Shown here: in pieces, positions 1 to 9,315 of the stretch | Layout: every line of letters starts with the position of its first letter | Position numbering within the stretch: the first letter of the stretch is position 1 | NCBI GenBank assembly: GCA_026421215.1 | Contig: JAPKBN010000005.1 | Location: 1-64,000, forward strand | DNA from: Dehalococcoidia bacterium | GTDB taxonomy: Bacteria; Chloroflexota; Dehalococcoidia; Lucifugimonadales; Lucifugimonadaceae | DNA: 64,000 nt | Direction of reading: 5' to 3' | Notes under the pieces: model-generated | The model's database searches: none | Told to the model about the DNA's origin: nothing | Seen by the model: the letters and a program-made list of their open reading frames with translations, nothing else | Made by a program: the position numbers and the translations under genes

Positions 1-1
1 C

Positions 2-676
2 GGCGGCGACACGATCGCCGAGCATTTCCTGACACTGCTCGCCCAGAACGCACCGTCAGAACTGGCACGTCGAGCTCTCGATTCGTCCCTGATCCTTTAT
101 GCCGAGCACGAGTTCAACGCATCAACCTTTACGGCCCGTATCGTCACCAGCACGCTGGCCGACCAGCACTCCGCGATCGTAGCCGGGATAGGCGCCCTAC
201 GTGGACCACTTCACGGCGGCGCAAACGAGGCTGCGATGGAACTTCAGTCAGCTCACGCATCCCCCGATGCAGCGGAAGAGGCGGTGATGGGGATGTTGGG
301 ACGGCGTGAACTTGTGATGGGTTTCGGGCACCGTGTTTACCGCGATTTCGACCCGCGATCGGCTGTGATTCAGGAGTGGGCTCAACTGCTGTCTGAAGAC
401 CGGGAAAGCATGCAACTTTACGACACGGCGCTGCGGATCGACCAGGTAATGAAACGTGAGAAGAACATGTTCACGAATCTGGACTTCTATTCCGCCGTGG
501 CCTACCACCACATGGGAATCCCGACCGATATGTTCACCCCGGTGTTCGTAATCGCCCGGGCATCCGGCTGGTCCGCACACGTGTTCGAGCAACGAGCAAA
601 CAACCGCCTCATCCGGCCAGCCGGCGAATACACCGGCCCGATGGAACGACCGTACGTGCCGATCGCGGACAGGTAG
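2..676 (+). CDS. prpC: Citrate synthase / 2-methylcitrate synthase, C-terminal part (5' truncated by window)
   Basis: Frame 2 is open from base 2: GGDTIAEHFLTLLAQNAPSELARRALDSSLILYAEHEFNASTFTARIVTSTLADQHSAIVAGIGALRGPLHGGANEAAMELQ... joins the 236-676 ORF; citrate synthase signatures and PrpC-like C-terminus (ANNRLIRPAGEYTGP); PrpD encoded nearby. Confidence 0.85.
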   Translation, partial: GGDTIAEHFLTLLAQNAPSELARRALDSSLILYAEHEFNASTFTARIVTSTLADQHSAIVAGIGALRGPLHGGANEAAMELQSAHASPDAAEEAVMGMLGRRELVMGFGHRVYRDFDPRSAVIQEWAQLLSEDRESMQLYDTALRIDQVMKREKNMFTNLDFYSAVAYHHMGIPTDMFTPVFVIARASGWSAHVFEQRANNRLIRPAGEYTGPMERPYVPIADR

Positions 677-759
677 GCGCAAAACGCAATGCAAGGTTGA
701 GAGAGAGTTGGTTCCAACTGGGACGGCGCACTCCTTCAACAAGTTATCCTTCGCCGGTA

Positions 760-1134
760 GTTCCCAGTGATACGCCAGGTCCTCCCAGGCGGAATTGGTC
801 GTTTCTATCAACTCGATCTTTCGTGCGCGTCGCAAGCCTTTATCTTCTTCTCCCACTCGATGGCAATAGAAGGTTCATCTGTTGAATCGAACCACACAAG
901 ACGATCCACTTCGCATCGGTCGAGAAATGTGGCGCTGGGAGCGGCCCGATCCTAGATCAGGCGACGCACCAGGTCATTGGTCACGCCTTCGTACAGCACC
1001 CATGTGCGGCTGGAGAGGATCTAGACGTAGTATTCACGGTCGGTAATGACGTTACCCTGTGAATTCACCCAGATGGACAGCGACCGGCGAGGTTCTTCAT
1101 CACCCGACTGCGTCGGTGTTCCTCAAAATGACAT
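760..1134 (-). pseudogene. Degenerate GIY-YIG endonuclease-like gene
   Basis: Minus-strand conceptual translation SIWVNSQGNVITDREYYV*ILSSRTWVLYEGVTNDLVRRLI*DRAAPSATFLDRCEVDRLVWFDSTDEPSIAIEWEKKIKA then a frameshift into RRARKIELIETTNSAWEDLAYHW; matches the YhbQ/GIY-YIG pattern, with in-frame TGA (about 1125), TAG (1023), TAG (954). Confidence 0.75.
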
Positions 1135-1185
1135 GTTTAGCCATGAAATCGAATCTGCTTTATCGGATTGTGACGGCGGTGGCCT

Positions 1186-1782
1186 TTGCCTGATCACCAG
1201 TTAAAAGCCGTTCTATTTGATCTGGATAAGACGTTGGCCGATTGGCCGTCGTTTCTCCAGCACATTGGCCTCATTCTCCGCAATGCCGGTGAGGACACAA
1301 CTCCCGGTCCAGGAGATCAAGGCGGCACGTTTCCACGCGGGTTCCAGTGGTTCGAAAACTGGATGCGCCGGACGCAGGCGCCCGGGTACAAACCGGAGCT
1401 GCGTCTTCTGGACACGCTGGCAAAGCTTGCAGACGAGGGTATCCTCTGGGGCATCGTCACAAATGGAACCAAATGGCAGCACATCAAGCTCCTCAACATG
1501 GGGATTCAGCCGGAGCCTGAGTGCCTGGTGATCTCTAAGGAATTCGGTCATAAAAAACCGGACCCGGAAATATTTACCGAAGCACTACGACGTTTGGGTG
1601 GACCACAACCGTCCGAAACCCTGTTCGTGGGCGACAATCCCCGCATGGACGTCCACGGCGCCAGCAATGCAGGACTTGTCACAGCCTGGATGCGTCGCGG
1701 TCGTAAGTGGAAATGGGGATCGCCAGAACCGGATTTCACAATAGATCACGTAGACGAAGTGCCGACAATACTCGGCCTGTGA
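1186..1782 (+). CDS. HAD superfamily hydrolase
   Basis: DxDxT motif (FDLDKTLADW), ..VTNG.., GHKKPDPEIF, FVGDNPRMDVHGASNAGL. Confidence 0.85.
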   Translation: MPDHQLKAVLFDLDKTLADWPSFLQHIGLILRNAGEDTTPGPGDQGGTFPRGFQWFENWMRRTQAPGYKPELRLLDTLAKLADEGILWGIVTNGTKWQHIKLLNMGIQPEPECLVISKEFGHKKPDPEIFTEALRRLGGPQPSETLFVGDNPRMDVHGASNAGLVTAWMRRGRKWKWGSPEPDFTIDHVDEVPTILGL

Positions 1783-1894
1783 TCAAAAATACAGCACGTC
1801 ACATATCGATAGTAGTAAGCACCTACCTATTTAGCATTACGAACCTAACCCAAAATCAACGTCACTTTGCGTCCGTCCCTTCCAAGGAGTCGAA

Positions 1895-3334
1895 TTGTCT
1901 GCCTCTATATCCAACGTCCGGTCTGATCCAGACCAGCTTCTTGCCGATATCGCCGACTACGTACTGGACTACTTGGTAGACAGCGCGGAGGCGATAAGCA
2001 CGGCCAGGTACGACCTGTTCGATACGATCGGATGTGGCCTACTCGCGCTGAACTACCCGGAGTGCACCAAGCACCTCGGCCCACACGTCCTCGAGACCAC
2101 AGTTCCGAACGGTTCCCGTGTGCCGGGCACCGAGTTCGTGCTCGACCCTGTAAAGGGAGCGTTCGACATCGGGTGCATGATCCGTTGGCTCGACTTCAAC
2201 GACACCTGGCTCGCTGCTGAATGGGGCCACCCTTCGGACAACCTGGGCGGGATCCTGGCCGTGACTGACTGGTTATCCCGTACACGAGTTGCGGCCGGAT
2301 CAGATCCCTTCACGGTGCGCGACGTCCTTACGGCTATGGTCAAGGCGCACGAAATTCAGGGCGTACTGGCGCTCGACAATAGCTTCAACCGGGTCGGAAT
2401 CGACCATGTACTACTTGTGAAGGTCGCTACGGCAGGAGTAGTCACGGGACTGCTCGGCGGAAATCGAAATCAGGTGATCAACGCTCTCTCAAACGCCTGG
2501 CTCGACGCCACGCTACGCACATACCGGCACACCCCGAACACCGGTTCTCGAAAGTCGTGGGCAGCTGGTGATGCAACGAGCCGCGGCGTTCGGATGGCGC
2601 TCATGGCGATGACGGGCGAGATGGGCTATCCGACCGCTCTGTCGGCGCCCGGCTGGGGGTTTTACGACCGGTGGTTCGACGGCAAGCCCTTCTCTATGCA
2701 ACGACCACTCGGATCGTACGTGATGGAAAACGTGCTGTTCAAGATCGCCTTCCCGGCCGAGTTCCACGGCCAGACTGCGGTCGAAGCGGCTTTTGTGCTT
2801 CACCCGCAAGTTCAGGACCGACTGGACGAGATCGACACGATCACGATCACGACCCAGGAATCGGCAGCAAGGATCATCGACAAGTCAGGCCCGCTGGACA
2901 ACCCGGCCGATCGTGATCACTGCATCCAGTACATGACGGCGATCGGCCTGATCTTCGGCGAACTAAACGCCGATCACTACGAAAATGAGGCCGCCGCCGA
3001 CCCGAGGGTGGATGCCTTAAGGGGTGTGATGACGGTCGTGGAGGACCCCAGATACACATCGGAGTATCTCGACCCAGACAAACGCTCGATAGCGAATGCC
3101 ATACAAGTCACGTTCAAGGATGGTTCATCCACGGACAAGGTTGCTGTTGAGTACCCGCTCGGACACCGACGCCGCCGAAATGAGGCGATCCCGCGGTTAA
3201 TCGACAAACTGCGTTACAACCTTGGAACGCGCTTGCCTTCGGAACATGTTGAGCGCGCCGTGGCGCTCGCGGAAGATGCCACGCAGCTTGAGTCGATGCC
3301 GGTCCCGGAGTTCATGGAGTTGTTCCTGGCGTAG
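1895..3334 (+). CDS. prpD: MmgE/PrpD family, 2-methylcitrate dehydratase
   Basis: [27 protein letters not shown] is the PrpD signature; TTG start with AAGGAG upstream. Confidence 0.88.
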   Translation: MSASISNVRSDPDQLLADIADYVLDYLVDSAEAISTARYDLFDTIGCGLLALNYPECTKHLGPHVLETTVPNGSRVPGTEFVLDPVKGAFDIGCMIRWLDFNDTWLAAEWGHPSDNLGGILAVTDWLSRTRVAAGSDPFTVRDVLTAMVKAHEIQGVLALDNSFNRVGIDHVLLVKVATAGVVTGLLGGNRNQVINALSNAWLDATLRTYRHTPNTGSRKSWAAGDATSRGVRMALMAMTGEMGYPTALSAPGWGFYDRWFDGKPFSMQRPLGSYVMENVLFKIAFPAEFHGQTAVEAAFVLHPQVQDRLDEIDTITITTQESAARIIDKSGPLDNPADRDHCIQYMTAIGLIFGELNADHYENEAAADPRVDALRGVMTVVEDPRYTSEYLDPDKRSIANAIQVTFKDGSSTDKVAVEYPLGHRRRRNEAIPRLIDKLRYNLGTRLPSEHVERAVALAEDATQLESMPVPEFMELFLA

Positions 3335-3442
3335 ACGTCGTAAGTACCGTTTACCCCAGGTAAGTCTTCTTGCTCATCCTTCAACGGAAGGACAGGCTCT
3401 CAGCCATCTCCCACTGGGTGAGGAGCATTTCTTCAAGACGCG

Positions 3443-3482
3443 AAGAGGCCCGGGAGTGTTCCCGGGCCTCTTCAATTTGTTC
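3443..3482. terminator. Rho-independent bidirectional terminator between convergent genes
   Basis: Perfect 13-bp stem AAGAGGCCCGGGA-gtgt-TCCCGGGCCTCTT followed by TCAATTTGTTCT. Confidence 0.8.
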
Positions 3483-3497
3483 TAGTCGTTCAGCCCA

Positions 3498-4550
3498 TTA
3501 TGACAGAGGGAGTCCGACCTTCTCGCCGAGGTCGAGGGCGTGCGCCACTGCGTCCGTCCACTCCATGTATTTCACACCTGTCGTGAAGTCGGTGTGGGTC
3601 ACGGGCTCGATTCCTCGGATCGCGTTGATGAACTCTTCCTCAACACGCCAGCCGCCGACCTTGTCCTCAGGGATATCTACCGTGCTCATCTGAGCGTCAT
3701 CCCTGCGTCCGCTGTAGAGCGCCAGTGAGCCGCCCTCGTTCACCAGCCGAATCGTGCCCTCGGTCCCATGAATCCAGACATCTGACGCCGGCCCGAAACC
3801 TGAAACATTGGAAACCTGCATGTGGAGCTGGCCGCCGGCTTCAAGTTCCGTGACGGTATCGATATGATCTGGAATATTCCCGGTCGAGTGGCGTCGTCCG
3901 TCGGCGTCAGACTTGTACTTGACCACCGTGTGGCCGACCGCGGTCACGGAGGCGTAGTCGCCTACCCAGCGCATCATGGCCTCGGCCCAGATGCCCATGT
4001 TCATAATGTTGTTTCCGGAATAGTCACGACGCTCTCGCCAGTGCAGTTCCGAGTCCCAGTTCGGAAAGGTGCCGGTGCCAATCCGAGCGTCCACGCCGAT
4101 AAGATCTCCGACGTAGCCATCGGAAATCATGTCCACAATCTGCTGGTCAAATGCCAGTGTGTGCGGCGCGGGCACGATCTGGGCTACGAGGTCGGGGCGC
4201 TCTTTCGAAGCGTCCAGCATCGCGTGGGCTTCAGAAGAGTTCGCCGCCATTCGGGCCTCGACAAGTACGTGCTTGTCAGACTCGAGCGCTGCGATCGTTA
4301 AAAGCGAGTGCATGTAGGGCCACGTGCCGATGCAAACGGCATCGATCGACTCATCGTCGATGATGTCCATCCAGCTCTCGACCGGGTTCGGGATATCGAA
4401 CTCATCAGCAAAACGTGCCGATGAGGCCATGCTGCGGTTCGCAACTGCTACCACCTCAACGCCCTCAATTGCCGCCAGTTTGGGAGCATGGTGAAGCCGA
4501 GTATTGCCGCCAGCGCCAATCAATCCAACTCTGATCGTGTCCAATGTCAC
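3498..4550 (-). CDS. Gfo/Idh/MocA family oxidoreductase
   Basis: N-terminal VGLIGAGGNTRLHHAPKLAAIEGVEVVAVANR Rossmann motif; GTG start after AAGGAGACCC. Confidence 0.85.
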   Translation of the reverse strand: MTLDTIRVGLIGAGGNTRLHHAPKLAAIEGVEVVAVANRSMASSARFADEFDIPNPVESWMDIIDDESIDAVCIGTWPYMHSLLTIAALESDKHVLVEARMAANSSEAHAMLDASKERPDLVAQIVPAPHTLAFDQQIVDMISDGYVGDLIGVDARIGTGTFPNWDSELHWRERRDYSGNNIMNMGIWAEAMMRWVGDYASVTAVGHTVVKYKSDADGRRHSTGNIPDHIDTVTELEAGGQLHMQVSNVSGFGPASDVWIHGTEGTIRLVNEGGSLALYSGRRDDAQMSTVDIPEDKVGGWRVEEEFINAIRGIEPVTHTDFTTGVKYMEWTDAVAHALDLGEKVGLPLS

Positions 4551-4769
4551 GGTAGGGTCTCCTTCATAATCACAGGGTTGTCGTCGTCGACGGGTTGACG
4601 ACAGTCCTTTCGCCAACCCCAATAATTCCTTGAGACGCTCCAGCGTAAGAGTCCAGACGTGGCGTGTCGAGTCCGATAACCGTAGTACGAATAGAGGTCA
4701 TGGGCACCCGGGCACCCGTGCTAGCCTGAATGTCCCTAAATATCTCACCCAACAAGGAGCCGAATCTAC

Positions 4770-5096
4770 GTGCCCGACGAGCTGTCCCTGAGAGACGTTT
4801 CAATCGATGCCGAGCACGTTGTGATCGAGTGGGGAGACGGCATGACCTGCCGCTACCCGTTCCGCTATCTGAGGCTCCAGTGCGGATGCGCCGGCTGTGT
4901 GGAAGAGATGACGGGTCGCCAGATCCTAGCGCCGTCAACCGTTCCAGACAACATTCTGATCGTCGATCACATGCCGGTCGGACGCTACGCCATGGCGTTC
5001 ATGTTCACGGACGGACACAGCACTGGGATCTACCCTCTAAAAGACCTGCGAAAGATGTCACAGTTCGATGCGGTACTGTGCGAGGGCGGGAGTTAA
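4770..5096 (+). CDS. DUF971 (gamma-butyrobetaine hydroxylase-like N-terminal domain) protein
   Basis: 108 aa; DGMTCRYPFRYLRLQCGCAGCVEEMTGR...YAMAFMFTDGHSTGIYPLKDLR. Confidence 0.75.
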   Translation: MPDELSLRDVSIDAEHVVIEWGDGMTCRYPFRYLRLQCGCAGCVEEMTGRQILAPSTVPDNILIVDHMPVGRYAMAFMFTDGHSTGIYPLKDLRKMSQFDAVLCEGGS

Positions 5097-5130
5097 GGTG
5101 ATTTGGCCGGAAGGCTAGAGGTGAACCCTT

Positions 5131-5170
5131 AACCTCACTCGTCCCAGCCCTCTCCCACCGGGAGAGGAGG
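5131..5170. repeat. Intergenic palindromic repeat (CCTCACTCGTCCCAGCCCTCTCCCACCGGGAGAGG type)
   Basis: CCTCTCCC-acc-GGGAGAGG hairpin at 5149-5167; related GC-rich elements at 6331-6390 and 57335-57384. Confidence 0.5.
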
Positions 5171-5206
5171 TCACGATTAGGGTTGCAAACCCTGGGAGAC
5201 GGGATC

Positions 5207-6271
5207 CTACCTGCCCATTAGCGCGACCGTGGTCGCGACTACGTCTTCGGGAGATGGGACGAAGGCGTCTTCCAGCGGCTTGCTGTACGGTACCGGCGTG
5301 TGAGGTCCGGTCACACGCTTGATCGGCGCGTCCAGGCTGTCGAATGCTTTATCAGCGACCAGAGCCGCTATGTCCGTCGCCATGTTGCATCGAGGTGTGT
5401 CCTCGTCAACGATCACAATCCGGTTGGTCTTGGTGACCGACTCCAGAACGATGTCTTCGTCGATCGGCGACAAGCTCAGCATGTCGACAATCTCGGCGTC
5501 GATTCCCTGTTCCGCCAGTAGCTCTGCCGCAACTCGGCACACTTCGGTGGTGTAGGACATGCCGACAAGTGTCACATCCGAGCCTCGGCGGACATATCGA
5601 CCCTTACCCAGCTCGATGGTATACGACTCATCAGGTACGAAGCTGCTCATGTTGATCAGTTTCTTGTGGTTACAAACAATAACGGGATCATCGTCTCTTA
5701 TGGCTGCCGCCAGAAGCCCTCGACATGTGTAGGCGTCGGACGGCACAACGCACTTCAGCCCGGGGATATGGGCGACTATCGAGTAGAAGTTCTGGGAGTG
5801 CTGCGCCGAGTAACCGGCGGCCACGCCTGAGCGGGCGAACAGTGTGAGCGGGACCTTCCCCTGTCCGCCAAACATGTAACGATTTTTAGCAGCGTTAGAT
5901 AACAACTGGTCCCATGCCACGGTGATGAAGTCGAAGTACATCAGATCGACTACCGGCCGAGAGCCCGTGAGGGCCGCGCCGATCGCAGCGCCGACGAACC
6001 CGGCCTCGGATATGGGAGTGTCCCTGATTCGCTCAGCGCCGAACTCCTGAATCAGGCCCTTGGTGGCGGCGAACGCACCTCCCCAGGAGTCAATGATTCC
6101 GAGGTGCTCACGCCCTGCTCCTCCCGCTACGTCCTCGCCCATGATGAACACATCCGGGTCACGACGTAGCTCGTCGAAGAGCGTCTTGTTGAACGCTTCC
6201 CGATAGCGAATTTCACTCCCGGGTACGTCGAACCCAGGGCCGAGTGGGCTAGATTTCGTATCTGTTGCCAT
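5207..6271 (-). CDS. 2-oxoacid (pyruvate/acetoin/branched-chain) dehydrogenase E1 beta subunit
   Basis: REAFNKTLFDELRRDPDVFIMGEDVAGGAG..., DLMYFDFITVAWDQLLSNAAKNRYMFGGQ; transketolase C-terminal domain. Confidence 0.9.
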   Translation of the reverse strand: MATDTKSSPLGPGFDVPGSEIRYREAFNKTLFDELRRDPDVFIMGEDVAGGAGREHLGIIDSWGGAFAATKGLIQEFGAERIRDTPISEAGFVGAAIGAALTGSRPVVDLMYFDFITVAWDQLLSNAAKNRYMFGGQGKVPLTLFARSGVAAGYSAQHSQNFYSIVAHIPGLKCVVPSDAYTCRGLLAAAIRDDDPVIVCNHKKLINMSSFVPDESYTIELGKGRYVRRGSDVTLVGMSYTTEVCRVAAELLAEQGIDAEIVDMLSLSPIDEDIVLESVTKTNRIVIVDEDTPRCNMATDIAALVADKAFDSLDAPIKRVTGPHTPVPYSKPLEDAFVPSPEDVVATTVALMGR

Positions 6272-6330
6272 GTGGTTGGGTCTTTCTTACTGGAGTTGGA
6301 AGCGGTACATGCGTTTACTATGAGAAAGCC

Positions 6331-6390
6331 TTCTCCCTCATCCTTGATGCGGTCGGGCCTCTCCCCCTGGGCGAAGGGGACTCTCTCTTT
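6331..6390. repeat. Diverged copy of the intergenic C-rich repeat
   Basis: CTTCTCCCTCATCCTTGATGCGGTCGGGCCTCTCCCCCTGGGCGAAGGGGACTC between the E1 alpha and E1 beta genes. Confidence 0.35.
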
Positions 6391-6463
6391 ACGGTCTTTG
6401 CATGCAATCAGGCCATTCTCACCATCAGAGAATCCAAATATCGTCCAGGTGAGCCAGACCTGG

Positions 6464-7456
6464 TCACCTCAGTCCCCGGACCGAGTTTGAATAGTTCGTG
6501 TACACATCGGTGTATAGCTCATCGATCGGCGGGAGAGGACTCTCCTCCGCAAATGCGACCGCATCCTGGATCTCCTGATCGATCTCGTTCCGGATGCGCT
6601 CCAGCTCCACCTCATCCATCAGATCTTGCTCGATGACGCGACGCTCGAAGTTCGGTAAAGGGTCACGGGCCTTCCACAACTCTTCCTCTTCGGGTAGTCG
6701 GTACGTGTGGGGATCATCTGCATGATAGTGGCCGTGGTATCGATAAGTCTTCAACTCGAGGAACGTTGGACCCTCTCCGGCTCGTGCTCTTGCGATTGCC
6801 TCCCCCGCCGCGTCGTATACGGCGAACACGTCCATCCCATCAACCACGACGCCTGGCATTGAGTACCCGGCCGCACGATCTGCGATGTCCGGAACGGATA
6901 CCGCGTACTCCACTGGTGTGGACTCCGCGTAGTGGTTGTTCTCGCATACGAAGATCACCGGCAACTTCCACACGGAAGCGAGATTCATGCTCTCGTGGAT
7001 GGTGCCTTCTCCAGTCGCGCCGTCTCCAAAAAAACTGACGCCGACGGTGCCATTTCCCTTGAGTTTGGCGCTGAGCGCCGCGCCCACGGCCAACGGTATG
7101 CCGGCCCCAACGATGCCGTTTGCCCCGAGCATTCCTTTTGCGAAATCCGCGATGTGCATCGAACCGCCCTTACCTTTGCAAAGACCGGTGTACTTGCCGA
7201 ATATCTCAGCCATCATCCCCGCCGTATCGACCCCTTTTGCGATGCAGTGGCCGTGGCCTCGGTGGGTACTGCCTATCCAGTCGGCATCAGTGAGATGCGC
7301 GCAGATCCCGGTTGGTCCGGCCTCTTCGCCATCAGATGTGTGGGCGACACCCATCGATTTACCCAGCACGGTTTGCTCCAACAACACCTCTTCAAACCGC
7401 CGGATGCGGTACATGGTGGTGTAGATCCAGCGCAACTTTTCTGGAGTTATCTCCAT
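6464..7456 (-). CDS. 2-oxoacid dehydrogenase E1 alpha subunit
   Basis: MEITPEKLRWIYTTMYRIRRFEEVLLEQ...; ThDP motif GDGATGEGTIHESMNLASVWKLPVIFVCENN. Confidence 0.9.
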   Translation of the reverse strand: MEITPEKLRWIYTTMYRIRRFEEVLLEQTVLGKSMGVAHTSDGEEAGPTGICAHLTDADWIGSTHRGHGHCIAKGVDTAGMMAEIFGKYTGLCKGKGGSMHIADFAKGMLGANGIVGAGIPLAVGAALSAKLKGNGTVGVSFFGDGATGEGTIHESMNLASVWKLPVIFVCENNHYAESTPVEYAVSVPDIADRAAGYSMPGVVVDGMDVFAVYDAAGEAIARARAGEGPTFLELKTYRYHGHYHADDPHTYRLPEEEELWKARDPLPNFERRVIEQDLMDEVELERIRNEIDQEIQDAVAFAEESPLPPIDELYTDVYTNYSNSVRGLR

Positions 7457-7865
7457 CTCAGTCTCCGCCCGTATCGACCACCACAACAGATCAGGGAGGG
7501 TCAGTACGGGCACTGCTTGGTGTCCGGGAACTCGTGAGGAGTTCGAGATTTGTATGTATACGGGTCGCGCACTCAATCAGGACGAATGTGAGACGCGATG
7601 CGGCGCATCCTAGCATCGGGAGCGTGATGACGAACCCGAGGTTCCCGCTTGTACGGCTGTGCCATCCACCCCCATACGATGACCCGGATAGTTGGCAGGG
7701 CCGATGCACGCGATACAAAGGAGCTTACGAACTATAGAATCCGGCGATTATGGACCTCTTAAGGCTCAATACCACCCTCAGAAGCACCGCCAGACGCTTC
7801 CTAGATGGGAAACTGGGATATCGCCGCAACTCGTGAACTTCACAACAACAAGGGGCCACACCTGA

Positions 7866-8228
7866 ATGGGACGTATCTACATAGACGTTGAGGAAAGCCC
7901 AAATTGCGCTTACCACCCGATGCAGACGTTTGAGACTCGGGCGTCTGAACGTGAAGTGGATGAACTGTGGATATCCGGAGTACCTGGAAAGAACGGCGGG
8001 CACTTGATCGTCGGGTGGTCCAGTGACGAGGATGGAAGTCCGTGCCCGTTGACACTGGTACAGGTCACGGATTCCGGAGCCGCCGTATCGCTCCTCGTGG
8101 CGGGGGGCGATTGGGGGCTTCGGATCAAGCCGGAAGACTCCGGCGTCTGGTCACTTTCGGCTGCAGATCAATGGGGAGAACCGTTCATGCTGCTGGATCC
8201 AGAGGCAGCGATCTGCGATATCGAATGA
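7866..8228 (+). CDS. Hypothetical protein (120 aa)
   Basis: Isolated ORF with normal composition, followed by a terminator; no family recognised. Confidence 0.5.
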   Translation: MGRIYIDVEESPNCAYHPMQTFETRASEREVDELWISGVPGKNGGHLIVGWSSDEDGSPCPLTLVQVTDSGAAVSLLVAGGDWGLRIKPEDSGVWSLSAADQWGEPFMLLDPEAAICDIE

Positions 8229-8257
8229 GAACCGGCGCCTGCCCCGAAGTCAGACGC

Positions 8258-8298
8258 AAGAACGCCTCGGTCGTGCCGGGGCGTTTTGATTTTTGATT
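8258..8298 (+). terminator. Rho-independent terminator
   Basis: AACGCCTCGGTCGTGCCGGGGCGTT followed by TTGATTTTTGATT. Confidence 0.65.
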
Positions 8299-8310
8299 CC
8301 GAGGCGATGG

Positions 8311-8514
8311 TCAGGGTTGTGAATCACGCGGCGTGAACATCGAGCCACCTTCAGAAATGGATCCGATGGTTCGTTTCTTGCCAAATACCCGGCCGATCGG
8401 ATTCTTACTTCCCGCCGCAGCGACCGCTATCGCACCGGCTATTCCCGCGGCCGCCAGGCCGACGAAGCTGCGCCGTGTCACGCCTTTTGGTTGCGGTTTG
8501 GTCCGCTCTTGCAA
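8311..8514 (-). CDS. Small Tat-signal protein (67 aa)
   Basis: TRRSFVGLAAAGIAGAIAVAAAGS twin-arginine motif and hydrophobic core, short mature tail. Confidence 0.55.
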   Translation of the reverse strand: MQERTKPQPKGVTRRSFVGLAAAGIAGAIAVAAAGSKNPIGRVFGKKRTIGSISEGGSMFTPRDSQP

Positions 8515-8882
8515 CTACTTCACCTTGCTATGTGTATGCGGCTGTATGGAACTCCCCTGAGCATTCTTGCTTAGACGCCCTTAAGATGCCTCAGGAGAGG
8601 GAAGAAACGGGGGATAATCTGGATGATTGATCCACGAACGAGATTATAGGATCGAGGAGATGTCACCCGCAAGGATTCGAGTTGTATCGCCCCATCAGTT
8701 CCCGGTAATTAATCCGGTGTGTCTCAGAAAGAGATCCCCGAATATTGGGTGCATAAGCGGTAATTGTCTCTTGACCGCAAATCACGCAAATGATAGTTTT
8801 CACAGGTCGTTTGGCGAGGCGTAAATTCCGTCTCGATTCAAACGTATGTTTTGCACCGTCACCAACCCACCCGATCAGCTGA

Positions 8883-9218
8883 TTGCGCCGGGTGAACCAA
8901 CAGGATGGACCGCCGAAACCGATGCCGGACCCCGCCCCGCTTCTACAAGAGCATTGGTCGGCTAACGGAGCTGCCCTAAAGCTTCTGTGGATCAACCTCC
9001 TGTTGATGACCACGGCCGCTGTATCGCTAGGGTTCGCACATGCGATCATCCCATCGGCCGTCGATAGTGGCACTTTCTCCCGAACGGCGTCTCGCTTTCG
9101 TCCTTTTCTCTACGTGATCGGAACGATCGCGATTGTCATCGCCCTCGCCAATGCCTTCTTCATTATTGATATCAGCCGCGGCTGGATCGAAGACATTTAC
9201 CCGAGGTGGTATCAGTAA
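8883..9218 (+). CDS. Small membrane protein, about 2 TM, upstream of the ACIII locus
   Basis: Two hydrophobic segments (LLWINLLLMTTAAVSLGFAHAII; FLYVIGTIAIVIALANAFFIID); same strand, directly before actA. Confidence 0.6.
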   Translation: MRRVNQQDGPPKPMPDPAPLLQEHWSANGAALKLLWINLLLMTTAAVSLGFAHAIIPSAVDSGTFSRTASRFRPFLYVIGTIAIVIALANAFFIIDISRGWIEDIYPRWYQ

Positions 9219-9315
9219 CGCCAGGGGTGTTGCTAAAAACGCGTAATTAACGACCGGCCGCTTAACCGGCCAGCCTTCTTAAGAGTCGCAGCGTGCTGCG
9301 AGTGGTGAAAAGACA

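Noticed and set aside
248-856. 202-aa minus-strand ORF opposite the citrate synthase gene
   Set aside because: Only its first approximately 35 residues are GIY-YIG-like (frameshifted pseudogene tail); the rest is antisense to prpC with no independent support
3822-4301. 159-aa plus-strand ORF inside the Gfo/Idh gene
   Set aside because: Antisense shadow ORF caused by GC-rich codon usage; the opposite strand has clear family motifs
6932-7537. 201-aa and 162-aa plus-strand ORFs over E1 alpha
   Set aside because: Antisense overlap of a strongly conserved gene; no recognisable motif
8515-8882. Possible structured leader RNA (imperfect hairpin around 8559-8598) and weak promoter before the ACIII locus
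   Set aside because: Stem has several bulges and no match to a riboswitch class I recognise
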